Assembly: GCA_034211175.1 (NCBI GenBank)
Contig: JAXHUH010000175.1
Location: 1 to 35,126 of the forward strand
DNA length: 35,126 bases
Reading direction: 5' to 3'
Source of the DNA: JAXHUH01 sp034211175
GTDB lineage: Bacteria > Actinomycetota > Acidimicrobiia > Acidimicrobiales > CAIXPF01
Under the pieces are notes generated by a model that worked only from the letters and a program-made list of their open reading frames with translations, was not told the origin of the DNA and searched no databases. Of the stretch, positions 18,152 through 27,923 are shown in pieces (position 1 is the first letter of the stretch; each line of letters starts with the position of its first letter). The position numbers and the translations under genes are program-made.

Positions 18152-19141
18152 CTAGCCGGGGGGCGGGTCGTCGGCCAGGAGGTGCTGGGCGGTGCCGACG
18201 TCGGTGATCAACGTGTTCACCCAGCCGCCGGTCACGGCGGCCCGGATCGCCGAGTACTTGCGGGAGCCGCCGGCGGCGCCGATGCGTCGGGGGACCGCCT
18301 GCAGGGCAGCGGCGGAGATGCCGGCGACGCGCCGGTCGACGGGTGAGGCGAGGTGTCGTCCCTGCTCGTCGTAGAAGCGCAGGCAGACGTCGCCGACCGC
18401 GCCGCGGCGGCGCATGTCCGCCAGGTCGCCGGGGGACAGGGCGTTCCCGCTCGACCTCAGCAGCTCGGACGGTTCGAGGCTGCCGATGCCGAAGATGGCG
18501 ACGGTCAGGTCCTGCCACGCGGCCGCGGCCGTCGCCAGCGCGCGGTCCGACATGAGCAGCTCGAGCGCGTCCGCGCTCTCCAGCATCCCGGGTGCCGGCA
18601 GATAGACGGCGGAGGCCCCCGTGATGTCGGCGAGGCGGGCCATCGTGCGGTTCATGTCCGCCTGCGTGGAGGACTCGCCGACCCCGCCGACGATCTGCAC
18701 GACCCGGTCGACGACACCCGGGTGCGGCACCTGCATCGACTCGACCGCGGCAACGAGCGTCGCGCTCCACGACGACAGGCCGACGGTGTCGCCGCCGGTC
18801 AGGGTGGAGCTCAGGTAGCCGGCGAGCGCCGTGCCGAGGATGCGGACGAGCTGGGGCTCGTCGTCCGGGCTGTCGACGACGACGGCCTCGGCGAGCCCGA
18901 AGGCCTGCTCCAGGCCCTCCTCGAGGTCGGGGTGCGTGGCGGTGGGCACGGCCACGCTGATGCGCACCACGCCGACCTTCTGGGCCTGGGCGAGGAGCCG
19001 GGAGACGCGTGTCTGGGAGATGTGCAGGTGCTCGGCGATCTGGGTCTGACGCTGGCCCTGCTCGTGGTACATGCGGGCGACTCGGACCATGAGCCGCAGT
19101 TGCTCGCCGGTGAGCCGCGAGAAGTCGGCTGACGCGGTCAT
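18152..19141 (-). CDS. SorC/DeoR-family sugar-responsive transcriptional regulator
   Basis: An N-terminal helix-turn-helix (TQIAEHLHISQTRVSRLLAQA, residues about 34-54) is followed by a SorC-type sugar-phosphate-binding domain with the ligand-loop segments VGLSSWSATL and IVGGVGESS and the C-terminal ALQAVPRRIGAAGG. At 329 residues it has normal length. The ATG at 19141 has GGGAGGGG upstream. It is divergent from the five-gene sugar operon starting at 19404 and is the obvious candidate to control it, probably through the palindrome at 19190-19206. The inducer is expected to be a phosphorylated sugar intermediate (known for the family), here unidentified. Confidence 0.92.
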   Translation of the reverse strand: MTASADFSRLTGEQLRLMVRVARMYHEQGQRQTQIAEHLHISQTRVSRLLAQAQKVGVVRISVAVPTATHPDLEEGLEQAFGLAEAVVVDSPDDEPQLVRILGTALAGYLSSTLTGGDTVGLSSWSATLVAAVESMQVPHPGVVDRVVQIVGGVGESSTQADMNRTMARLADITGASAVYLPAPGMLESADALELLMSDRALATAAAAWQDLTVAIFGIGSLEPSELLRSSGNALSPGDLADMRRRGAVGDVCLRFYDEQGRHLASPVDRRVAGISAAALQAVPRRIGAAGGSRKYSAIRAAVTGGWVNTLITDVGTAQHLLADDPPPG

Positions 19142-19189
19142 GGGCCCCTCCCGGGACGAGACGTGCGTACGTCCCTTGACGCACGCGAA

Positions 19190-19206
19190 CCACCATGCAA
19201 TGGTGG
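19190..19206. promoter_or_regulatory. Candidate SorC operator palindrome
   Basis: CCACCAT (19190-19196) and ATGGTGG (19200-19206) form a perfect 7-bp inverted repeat around GCA. A second inverted repeat, CGTGCGT at 19162-19168 with ACGCACG at 19179-19185, lies alongside. Both are in the shared 262-nt control region and just downstream of the proposed regulator promoter, suiting autoregulation. Confidence 0.55.
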
Positions 19207-19217
19207 CGGTACTAGAA

Positions 19218-19246
19218 ACCCTACCCCGAATAATTAGTCAGCGCAA
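19218..19246 (-). promoter_or_regulatory. Promoter of the SorC regulator gene
   Basis: On the minus strand, TTGCGC (19241-19246) is followed after exactly 17 nt by TAGGGT (19218-19223), a good actinobacterial -35/-10 pair. Transcription would start near 19210, just before the palindrome at 19190-19206. The spacer overlaps a rare AT-rich patch (19228-19236) containing AATAAT at 19229-19234, which could serve as a -10 for the divergent operon. Confidence 0.5.
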
Positions 19247-19403
19247 GCGACGAACCCCCATTCTCCGCCGGGCCCGGCGAGGCAGAGCAGCCCGGACACG
19301 TCGGTGGCGAGGGGCGTGGTGAACGGTGCGACGGGCCCCGGACGGGCCGTTCGATCGAGCGCGACCGATCCGGACCGATGCACGACGAAGGAGAGACGAA
19401 CCG

Positions 19404-20102
19404 ATGATCGACTTCGGCGACCGCCGCCAGGTGGCCGCGGCCATCCAGTACACGAACGTGTCACCGAACCTCACCCGCGACGAGGCGGTCCGCCACCTCG
19501 AGACCTGCGCGCAGTACGGCTTCGACGCGGCGATGATCGCGCCCGTCTACTGCGACCTCGCCCGCCGGGTGCTGGCCGGTACCGGGGTCAAGGTCGCCTC
19601 GACCCTCAACTTCCCCCAGGCCAACGACACGCTGGCCATGAAGATCGCCGCGCTGCGCGAGCTCGCCGCCGCCGGCGCCGAGCAGTTCGACTTCCCTCCC
19701 AACCCGGGCCTGCTCCTCGGCGGCGAGATCGAGGCCTACACCCGGGAGCTCACCGAGGTCACGCGCGTCGCCCACGAGGAGGGGCTCGTGGTCAAGGCGA
19801 TGCTCGAGTTCGGGTTCCTCGACGAATCGCAGAAGGCCCTCGCCGCCAAGATCGCCACGGAGGCCGGGCTCGACTGGATCAAGAACTCCTCCGGCTGGGG
19901 CGTCGGCGGCTGTGCCGCGACCGTCGAGGACGTCGAGGTCCTCGTCGCCAACAGCCAGGCACCGACCCGGGTGAAGGTCTCCGGGAAGGTCAACACCCTG
20001 GCCAAGATGCGCGACCTGTTCGAGGCGGGCGCCGAGCTCGTCGGCACGTCGTCCGGCCCCGCGATCGTCGACGGCCTCGAGGGTGACTCCGAGGCCTACT
20101 GA
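19404..20102 (+). CDS. DeoC/DERA-like class I aldolase
   Basis: This aldolase probably cleaves a phosphorylated keto- or deoxy-sugar. It has the DeoC TIM-barrel order: TNVSPN near the start, GVKVASTLNFPQA, DFPPNPG with Asp96, VKAMLEFG with Lys131, the Schiff-base Lys160 in WIKNSSG and the second active-site Lys191 in VKVSGK. Spacing matches E. coli DERA (Asp102, Lys167, Lys201), but flanking residues differ (NSSG instead of TSTG, SGKVN instead of AGGVR), so the substrate may not be deoxyribose 5-phosphate. The ATG at 19404 has AAGGAGAG upstream; the length of 232 residues is slightly short of typical. It is the first gene of the SorC-linked sugar operon. Confidence 0.88.
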   Translation: MIDFGDRRQVAAAIQYTNVSPNLTRDEAVRHLETCAQYGFDAAMIAPVYCDLARRVLAGTGVKVASTLNFPQANDTLAMKIAALRELAAAGAEQFDFPPNPGLLLGGEIEAYTRELTEVTRVAHEEGLVVKAMLEFGFLDESQKALAAKIATEAGLDWIKNSSGWGVGGCAATVEDVEVLVANSQAPTRVKVSGKVNTLAKMRDLFEAGAELVGTSSGPAIVDGLEGDSEAY

Positions 20103-20128
20103 CCCTGCTGCGCTCTGAAGGAGGAGCC

Positions 20129-21064
20129 GTGGTGAAGATCTGCGTCATCGGTTCGTACGCCAAGGCGCTCGTGATGACGACCGACCGCATCCCCCAGGCC
20201 GGGGAGACGCTCGTCGGCCGCGACTACCGCGAGACCTACGGCGGCAAGGGCTCCGACATGGCCGTGCAGGCGGCGCGGCTCGGAGCCGACGTCGGGTTCG
20301 TCGGGGTCGTCGGCGAGGACGCGTTCGGCCGGGAGCTCGTCGCGCTCCTCGCCGACGAGGGCGTGTCGACCGGCGGTGTGCGCCTCACCCCGGAGCACCC
20401 CACGGGCGTGGGCTTCATCGTCAAGGACGTCGCCGGCCGCAACGTCATCGTCGTCGACATGGGAGCCAACGCCACGTTCCGCCCGGCGGACGTCGACGCC
20501 CACCCCGACCAGCTCGACGGCGCCTCGGTCGTCCTCGCCCAGCTGGAGATCCCGCTGGCCACCGCCCTGCACGGCCTGCGGGTCGGGCGCCGCCGAGGCG
20601 CGACGTCCGTGCTCAACCCGGCGCCCGCGGTCGACCTCCGCCAGGTGGACCTGACCGGGGTCGACGTGATCACGCCGAACGAGACCGAGGCGCGCGTGTG
20701 CGTCGGCCTCGCGCCCGACGCCGACGTGCCCGACGAGGACATCGCCCGGCAACTGATGGACCGCGGCGCCGGGGCGGTCGTGATGACCCTCGGCGGCGCG
20801 GGCTCGCTCGTCGTCACCCCCTCCGGCGCCACCCGCGTCGACGCCTGGCCCGTGGACGTCGTGGACTCCAACGGCGCCGGCGACAGCTTCAACGCCGGGT
20901 TGTGCGTGGCACTGGCGGAGGGGCGCGACCTCGTCGAGGCGGCACGGTTCGCCGGTGCGGTCGCCGGCCTGTGCTGCACCGCGTGGGAGACGGTGCCGTC
21001 GTACCACCGTCGCGACCAGGTCGAGGCGTTCCTGGCCACGCACCAGGCGGCCCCGACCGCCTGA
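20129..21064 (+). CDS. PfkB-family sugar kinase (ribokinase-like)
   Basis: This ATP-dependent kinase acts on a sugar or sugar derivative. The N-terminal PfkB signature GGKGSDMAVQAARLGADVGFVG is present, and the C-terminal motif VVDSNGAGDSFNAGL carries the catalytic Asp252. The usual DTTGAGD is here DSNGAGD, a mild deviation. The GTG at 20129 (or the next codon, also GTG) lies just after GGAGGAG. The length of 311 residues is normal. It sits 26 nt after the aldolase and 54 nt before the RbsD-like gene. In the operon it would phosphorylate the sugar before aldol cleavage (inference). Confidence 0.9.
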   Translation: MVKICVIGSYAKALVMTTDRIPQAGETLVGRDYRETYGGKGSDMAVQAARLGADVGFVGVVGEDAFGRELVALLADEGVSTGGVRLTPEHPTGVGFIVKDVAGRNVIVVDMGANATFRPADVDAHPDQLDGASVVLAQLEIPLATALHGLRVGRRRGATSVLNPAPAVDLRQVDLTGVDVITPNETEARVCVGLAPDADVPDEDIARQLMDRGAGAVVMTLGGAGSLVVTPSGATRVDAWPVDVVDSNGAGDSFNAGLCVALAEGRDLVEAARFAGAVAGLCCTAWETVPSYHRRDQVEAFLATHQAAPTA

Positions 21065-21118
21065 ACCCGACAGCCCCGGGCCGCCCGGGGTGGGCCCCAC
21101 GTCAAGGAGGACGTGATC

Positions 21119-21619
21119 GTGCAACCGAACCGCATCCTGCACGCCGGACTGGCCGGCGCACTGGCCACGCTCGGGCACACCGACGTGGTGCTGGTCACCG
21201 ACGCCGGCTTCCCCATCCCCGCGGAGGCCAACATCGTCGACCTCGGCCTCACGGCCGGCACCGTCGACGTGCTGACGATCCTGCGCACCCTGCGCGAGCA
21301 CCTCTTCGTCGAGGAGGTCCGCTTCGCCCCCGAGGTGAAGACCCGCTACCCCTCGCTCTACGGCCGGGTGCAGGAGATCTACACGGGCTCCGGCGCCCAG
21401 TTCCTGCCGGCCCCTCACGAGGAGCTCATCGCCCAGTGGGCGCCGAGGGCGAAGGTCGTCGTCCGCTCCGGCTCGCTCACCGCGTGGGCGAACTTCGCGC
21501 TCACCGCCTCGACCGACCCGTTCGCCTGGTTCCGGGACGACGAGGACGCGCTCATCCTGCCCGCCTACACCGAGCGTCGACGCCGCATCACCGAGGGCGT
21601 CGTCCCCGACCTGCCGTGA
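21119..21619 (+). CDS. RbsD/FucU-family sugar mutarotase
   Basis: This family interconverts pyranose and furanose, or anomeric, sugar forms. The N-terminus HAGLAGALATLGHTDVVLVTDAGFPIP matches the RbsD pattern with catalytic His20, and the C-terminal RSGSLTAWANFAL corresponds to the usual RTGE-TPYAN. The GTG at 21119 is preferred over the one at 21113: the AAGGAGG at 21104-21110 then has 8-nt spacing, and the catalytic His falls at residue 20 as in characterised RbsD. At 166 residues it is longer than RbsD (about 130-140) because of an insert around YPSLYGRVQEIYTGSG. Confidence 0.85.
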   Translation: MQPNRILHAGLAGALATLGHTDVVLVTDAGFPIPAEANIVDLGLTAGTVDVLTILRTLREHLFVEEVRFAPEVKTRYPSLYGRVQEIYTGSGAQFLPAPHEELIAQWAPRAKVVVRSGSLTAWANFALTASTDPFAWFRDDEDALILPAYTERRRRITEGVVPDLP

Positions 21620-21641
21620 CGCATCCACCGAAGGAGCTGTG

Positions 21642-22745
21642 ATGTCCCTCCCGCTCGACCTCGAGCTCAACATCGACCCGGTCCTGCCGGAACGCAAGGA
21701 CTGGCGGATCGGCTGCGTGGGCGCCGGCTTCATCATGGCCGACTGCCACCTCGTCGCCTACGGCCAGGTCGGTCTCAACCCCTACGCGATCACCTCGCTC
21801 GACCGCGCCCAGTCCGAGGAGGTCGCCGACCGCCACGGCATCGGGGTCGTCTACGACTCCTGGCAGGAGCTCATCACCGATCCCGAGGTCGAGGTGCTCG
21901 ACCTGGCGATCCCCCCGGACGCGCAGCTCGAGGTCGTCCGCGCCGCCGCGAAGGAGTCGTCGCACATCCGGGCCATCCAGACGCAGAAGCCGCTGGCCAT
22001 GGACCTCGAAGAGGCCAAGGAGACGGTCCGGGTGGCCGCCGACGCGGGCATCACGCTCGGGGTCAACAGCAACATGCGCTACGACCAGTCGGTCCGTGCG
22101 CTGCGGACGATCCTCGACCGCGGGTGGCTCGGCCAGGTCGTGCTCGCGACGATCGAGATGCGGGCCATCCCCCACTGGCAGGACTTCCTGCGCCGCTACC
22201 GCCGCGTCGAGCTCCTCAACATGGGGATCCACCACATCGACACGTTCCGGTACCTGTTCGGCGACCCCGACAAGGTCACCGCGATCGCCCGGACCGACCC
22301 GCGCACCACGTTCGACCACATCGACGGCATCACCCAGTACACGTTCCAGTACGACGACGGGCTCATCGCCACCAGCCTCGACGACGTCTGGACGGGGCCG
22401 GTCGACGAGAGCGGCTCGGACATCTACATCAAGTGGCGGGTCGAGGGCACCGACGGCCTCGCCCAGGGCACGCTCGGCTGGCCGTCGCACCCCGCTCGGA
22501 CCCCGAGCACCTTGTCGTTCACGACGAAGAGCAGCTCTCGCGCCTGGATCACCCCGAGCTGGGACTCCGTGTGGTTCCCCGACGCCTTCGCCGGGACCAT
22601 GTCGCAGCTCCTGCGCGCCGTCGAGAACGGCACCGAGCCCGAGATCTCCGGCCGCGACAACCTGCGCACCCTCGCCTGCGTCGAGGCCTGCTACCGCTCC
22701 ATCGAACTGGGCCGCACCGTGCGGCTCGACGAGTTCTCGCTCTGA
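21642..22745 (+). CDS. Gfo/Idh/MocA-family sugar dehydrogenase
   Basis: This NAD(P)-dependent oxidoreductase probably oxidises a sugar or polyol hydroxyl. The Rossmann motif is IGCVGAGFIMADCH. The family Lys sits in TQKPLAMDLEEAKE (the usual EKP is QKP here), and the catalytic Asp/His region is MGIHHIDTFRYLFG. The length of 367 residues is typical. The ATG at 21642 has AAGGAG five bases upstream; a GTG directly before it is an alternative. It sits 22 nt after the mutarotase gene, so translation is likely coupled within the operon. The exact substrate is unknown; myo-inositol- or 3-keto-sugar-type chemistry is possible from the family. Confidence 0.9.
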   Translation: MSLPLDLELNIDPVLPERKDWRIGCVGAGFIMADCHLVAYGQVGLNPYAITSLDRAQSEEVADRHGIGVVYDSWQELITDPEVEVLDLAIPPDAQLEVVRAAAKESSHIRAIQTQKPLAMDLEEAKETVRVAADAGITLGVNSNMRYDQSVRALRTILDRGWLGQVVLATIEMRAIPHWQDFLRRYRRVELLNMGIHHIDTFRYLFGDPDKVTAIARTDPRTTFDHIDGITQYTFQYDDGLIATSLDDVWTGPVDESGSDIYIKWRVEGTDGLAQGTLGWPSHPARTPSTLSFTTKSSSRAWITPSWDSVWFPDAFAGTMSQLLRAVENGTEPEISGRDNLRTLACVEACYRSIELGRTVRLDEFSL

Positions 22746-22782
22746 CCCACGAACCCAACCAGCACGGAAGGTCGACGACGAC

Positions 22783-23688
22783 ATGATCAACCTGGGCATC
22801 TTCACCGGGTACTACCCGTACTCCCTGAGCGAGACGATCGCCCGGATCAAGAAGGACGGCTTCACCTGCGTCCAGCTCGACCCGCTCTTCAAGGACGTCG
22901 ACCTGACGCCCGGCACGATCACCAAGGACAAGGCCGCGACGGTGCGGCGCGCCTTCCGGGACGCGGACCTGCCGATCGCGTCGATCTCGGGGTACACGAA
23001 CATCATCCACCCCGACCTCGACGAGCGGGCCCGCCGCCTGGACGCGCTCAAGGAGCTCCTGCGGTTCGCCCGTGACTTCGGCTCCCCGTACGTCATCTCG
23101 GAGACCGGCACGTTCAACACCGAGTCGGACTGGGTCTCCGATCCCCGCAACAAGACCGAAGAGGGCTACGAGACGGCCATCGGCGTCATCGAGGAGCTCG
23201 CGCAGGTCGCCTACGACCACGGTTCCTACTTCGTGGTGGAGAACTACACGCAGAACGTCATCGGCTCCGTGCAGGAGGTCCAGCGCATGCTGGACGACGT
23301 GCGCCACCCCGGTCTGCGCTTCATGTGCGACCCGACCAACTACTACGACGGCTCGAACATCGACAAGGTCGACGAGACGCTCGACGAGATGTTCGACGCC
23401 TTCGGCACGCAGTTCGTCATCGCCCACGCCAAGGACATCGAGCGGGCCGAGGACCAGGGCGAGAAGCACGCGGGCATCGAGGGAACCACCGACGCGAACA
23501 ACTTCCGCGGCGCCGGCGCCGTCGGGCTGCCCGCCGCCGGGCTCGGCATCCTCAACTACGAGCTGTACCTCACCCGGCTCATCGCCGTGCAGCCGAACAT
23601 CCCGCTGATGATCGAGCACCTCGACGAGTCCGACATCCCGCGCGCCAAGCAGTTCCTCACCGACGTGCTCAACAAGGTCGGCGGCTGA
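22783..23688 (+). CDS. Xylose-isomerase-like TIM-barrel sugar isomerase/epimerase
   Basis: This is a divalent-metal-dependent isomerase, epimerase or dehydratase of the AP-endonuclease-2 superfamily. Metal-ligand candidates are spaced as in the family: Glu in FVVENYTQN, Asp in MCDPTNYYD, His in FVIAHAKDIE and Glu in LMIEHLDESD. The length of 301 residues is typical. The ATG at 22783 follows GGAAGG at a rather long spacing. It is the last gene of the operon, 37 nt after the dehydrogenase. The pairing with a Gfo/Idh/MocA dehydrogenase resembles inositol (IolG/IolE) and 3-keto-sugar pathways, so isomerisation or dehydration of the oxidised sugar is the likely step (inference). Confidence 0.9.
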   Translation: MINLGIFTGYYPYSLSETIARIKKDGFTCVQLDPLFKDVDLTPGTITKDKAATVRRAFRDADLPIASISGYTNIIHPDLDERARRLDALKELLRFARDFGSPYVISETGTFNTESDWVSDPRNKTEEGYETAIGVIEELAQVAYDHGSYFVVENYTQNVIGSVQEVQRMLDDVRHPGLRFMCDPTNYYDGSNIDKVDETLDEMFDAFGTQFVIAHAKDIERAEDQGEKHAGIEGTTDANNFRGAGAVGLPAAGLGILNYELYLTRLIAVQPNIPLMIEHLDESDIPRAKQFLTDVLNKVGG

Positions 23689-23757
23689 CGGGCCCGAGAC
23701 CCGCGACCTCGTCGCCCGGGCGGCGTGGATCGCCCGGTCCCGTGAGGTGCCTGCAGG

Positions 23758-23773
23758 AGGTGTGAGCACACCT
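23758..23773. repeat. Perfect palindrome after the sugar operon
   Basis: AGGTGTG-AG-CACACCT is a perfect 16-nt inverted repeat. Its outer half-sites (AGGTG/CACCT) match those of the palindrome at 15708-15718. It may be part of the terminator or a regulator site. Confidence 0.4.
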
Positions 23774-23785
23774 GCCACGACGGGG

Positions 23786-23810
23786 CCGCGCCGTTCCTCT
23801 CACGGCGCGG
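23786..23810. terminator. Bidirectional terminator hairpin
   Basis: CCGCGCCG (23786-23793) and CGGCGCGG (23803-23810) form a perfect 8-bp stem with a 9-nt loop between the convergent sugar operon and the GTPase gene. There is no T-tract. Confidence 0.6.
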
Positions 23811-23829
23811 TCTCGCCGGTGTGGGGGGC

Positions 23830-25764
23830 TCAGCCGGCCCGGCGTTCGGGGCCGACGGGCTGCGCCCAGTCCGGTTCGGGGATCGGCGGCGACGGGCGCC
23901 GGGGCGAGCGCGGCGGGCTCACCGGCGGCAGGACCGTGTCGGCCACCGCGCAGCCGTGCTCGTGGGCGATCTCGCGCACCACGGCGACGGTGTCGTAGAC
24001 GAACGACCCCGGGCCCCCGGTGCCGGACAGGAGAGCGCCGACGATCTCGTCCGCGACGAGCAGGGCCCGTTGGTCGGCCGAGCGGGTCCCGGTCAGGCGG
24101 GACGCCTCCTGCCACACGGGATGCGCGCGCTCGACCAGCCACGTGCGGGCCAGCTCCTGGAGCCGCGGGGACACGGCGCGGCTGAACGCGTCGAGCCGGG
24201 CGAGGCGCTGCTCGTCGGTCGGGAGCACGCCGTCCCACCGGATCGGCGACAGCGCCCACCGGCGGGCACCCTCGAGGAGCAACCGGTGGAGGTCGTCGAC
24301 CGGGCGCAGGTCGCCGTAGGTCTCGGACACGCCACCGGCCATGCGGGCGCACAGTGCCTGGAGCCGGCTCCAGTGCAACGACACGACCCCGGGCCCGAGC
24401 TCGGGGTCGTCGGCCGCGCTGGCCACGTCGACCCCGGTGCGGATCCGCCAGTCCTCGCCGAACTGGCTCGTCGCCGCGAACATGCGGGTGCGCAAGTCGC
24501 TGGAGCGGTACACCGGGCGGGCCGAGTCGGCCTCGATCGGTTCGGCGTCGCCCCGGACCCGGTCGAGCAGGCCCCGCAGCTCGGCGACGGTCTCGTCGTC
24601 GTCGACCGCGATCGGGGCGTGGATGGCGTCGAGGAACGCGACGCTGTGGTCGAGGTGGTCCCGCAGGATCCGTCGGCCGGCGGCATCGAGATCGGACCCG
24701 AGCGTCGCCACGAGCTGGTCGACCGAGCGCCGCAGGCGGGCCCGTCGCTGCTCGCTGGTGGCCACGTCGACGCCCTGCACCTCGTCGAGGTGGGTGAACG
24801 CCAGCACCAGCTTGGAGCCGTGGCCCGAGGCGACGATCTGGCGGATCGCCTCGATCGGCGCCGCCTGCATCGGGTGGGTGGCGTCGTCGACGACCACGAC
24901 GTGGTCGGCGCGGTCGAGCTGGTCGATCAGGGCCGCGGGCAGGCTGGAGGCCGACTCGGGGGTGTGGCCGAGGCCGACGGAGTCGGCGAGTACGAGGTAC
25001 GGGATCTCGGGCGCCCACGCCGGGTGGAACGGGCCGCGGGCCCGCACACCGTCGACCAGGGGGCTGAGCTGGGTGCCGTAGGAGGCGCGCTCGTTGCCGG
25101 TCAGCTTGCGCAGCGTGCGCAGGAAGTCGGAGCGGTTGCCGGCGGAGAACGTCCACCACCGCGGCCAGCCGTGCTCGTCGCGCACGAGCTGGCCCTGCAC
25201 GAGGCCGCCGAAGCGCTGGGCGATCTGGCCCATCAGGCCGGAGACGATCGACGCGACGCCGGTGTGGTGGCGCAGCGTGTCCTCCAGCTCGGCCTCGCGC
25301 CCGGCGTCGACGATCGACGGCGGCAGGTCGGCCAGGATCGTGCGCAGCGACATCATGGCGGCGCCGTCCCAGCCGCCGTCGTCGCCGAGGACGTACTCGA
25401 GGCGGAGGCGGTGGTCGAGGTGGACCCGCAGGGAGTCGAGGGCGACCTGCTCGGGCCGGCCGGTGCCGAGCGCGACGCCGGCGGCGACGACGCAGTCGCT
25501 CACGTCGGCCCGCACCCGCTCACGGGGCGAGAACGTCGCCGCGGCGTAGTAGTCGCCGGGAGCGCACACGATCTCGAGCTCGGCGGTCGTCGTCTTGAAC
25601 GTCGACGTCGCCGGGAACGGCTCGCGCTCGGGGTCGGTGCCGATCAGCTGGCGCACCAAGGTTGTCTTGCCCGAGCCCGTCGTTCCGACCAGGAGCACCG
25701 TGCGGTACCCCGAGTCGGGCGCCGGGCCTGGGAGCAGTTGCTCACGCACTTCGCGAGAGATCAT
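23830..25764 (-). CDS. Large P-loop GTPase of unknown function
   Basis: I recognise the G domain but no named family. Near residue 20 is G1, LVGTTGSGKTTL. A Thr-rich G2 region (TSTFKTTTAELEI) follows. G3 is LADSVGLGH (D-x-x-G). G4 is AFTHLDEV, where the canonical Lys of T/NKxD is His. G1 and G3 are about 240 residues apart, so the domain carries a large insert. About 340 C-terminal residues look helical and contain no known motif; the last 40 are Pro/Arg-rich. No signal peptide or membrane helix is seen, so it is cytosolic. Starts are ATG 25764 (644 residues) or GTG 25788 (652). A TAGGCT -10-like box at 25801-25806 lies 12 nt upstream of the latter. It is transcribed alone, with no partner GTPase-activating or dynamin-pair gene beside it. 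It may be a septin- or dynamin-like superfamily member; function unknown. Confidence 0.8.
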   Translation of the reverse strand: MISREVREQLLPGPAPDSGYRTVLLVGTTGSGKTTLVRQLIGTDPEREPFPATSTFKTTTAELEIVCAPGDYYAAATFSPRERVRADVSDCVVAAGVALGTGRPEQVALDSLRVHLDHRLRLEYVLGDDGGWDGAAMMSLRTILADLPPSIVDAGREAELEDTLRHHTGVASIVSGLMGQIAQRFGGLVQGQLVRDEHGWPRWWTFSAGNRSDFLRTLRKLTGNERASYGTQLSPLVDGVRARGPFHPAWAPEIPYLVLADSVGLGHTPESASSLPAALIDQLDRADHVVVVDDATHPMQAAPIEAIRQIVASGHGSKLVLAFTHLDEVQGVDVATSEQRRARLRRSVDQLVATLGSDLDAAGRRILRDHLDHSVAFLDAIHAPIAVDDDETVAELRGLLDRVRGDAEPIEADSARPVYRSSDLRTRMFAATSQFGEDWRIRTGVDVASAADDPELGPGVVSLHWSRLQALCARMAGGVSETYGDLRPVDDLHRLLLEGARRWALSPIRWDGVLPTDEQRLARLDAFSRAVSPRLQELARTWLVERAHPVWQEASRLTGTRSADQRALLVADEIVGALLSGTGGPGSFVYDTVAVVREIAHEHGCAVADTVLPPVSPPRSPRRPSPPIPEPDWAQPVGPERRAG

Positions 25765-25965
25765 CACGTCCACCGCGCCCGCCACCACTGGATGTGGCCC
25801 AGCCTACCGGTCTAGTGGTCATGAAGGACGGACGACCGGTTCAGGATCCCCAGCCCGTGGGCACCACGAGGGGTGATCGGCCGTGGTCGGCGACGTGTGC
25901 GCCGCGCCGCCGGGCGACGCCGTCGCCCGTGCCCGTCGTCGTCGGCCGCGTGTCGCCGAGGTTGC

Positions 25966-26343
25966 TCAGCGGCGCCCGGAGCGGCGGGGCGAGCGGATCA
26001 CCGACGACGTGATCCAGGCGCCGATGCCGAAGATGGCGATCCCGATGATGACCGCCACGACCCGTTCGGCGAAGTTCTGGGGGACGAGGAGAAGGTAGGT
26101 CACGGCGACCGTGAGGATGAGGACCACGACCGCCATGAGGATCGTGTCGAGCCCCGCGCGCCCGGTGGTCTCCTCCTCGGGGGAACGACGTCGGCGGCGC
26201 CGCCGGGGCGCGGGTTCGCGCCGCGCCGGGACGGAACCGCCGCCCGAGCCCTGCGGTTGCTCACGCGGGCGGTCCGCCGGCTCCGGGTAGGACCGCGGCT
26301 GCGCGTCCTCCCACGCGGTCGTCCCCCGGTCGTCCTCGTCCAC
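25966..26343 (-). CDS. Small two-helix membrane protein, unknown function
   Basis: I do not recognise this protein. A hydrophilic N-terminal half rich in Arg, Pro and Glu, including a run of seven or more Arg, is followed by two membrane helices (about TILMAVVVLILTVAVTYLLLV and RVVAVIIGIAIFGIGAWI) and a short basic tail. The GTG at 26343 lies about 9 nt after GTGAGGA; the GTG at 26358 is an alternative. It is about 60 nt downstream of the aldehyde dehydrogenase on the same strand and may be co-transcribed. Codon third positions are GC-rich as in real genes. Confidence 0.65.
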   Translation of the reverse strand: MDEDDRGTTAWEDAQPRSYPEPADRPREQPQGSGGGSVPARREPAPRRRRRRRSPEEETTGRAGLDTILMAVVVLILTVAVTYLLLVPQNFAERVVAVIIGIAIFGIGAWITSSVIRSPRRSGRR

Positions 26344-26405
26344 GTTGCCGTTCCTCACCTCGTCTGGGCCTCGCCTCGACCCGCCTGGACCGAACAGCGT
26401 TCGGC

Positions 26406-27827
<1,422 letters not shown>

Positions 27828-27923
27828 GGTGGTCCTCCGGTCGAGCGGCGGTACCCGCGGAACCTACCCGGCCTCGATCCGCTGAACCGTGCCGCCCGGC
27901 GGCGACGGGCGTGGGAGGCTGGG

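Noticed and set aside
26267..26278. Third copy of GGGCGGTCCGCC
   Set aside because: It lies inside the small membrane protein's coding sequence and is only 12 nt. It shows the core also occurs by chance in this GC-rich DNA, which weakens but does not cancel the twin-palindrome finding.
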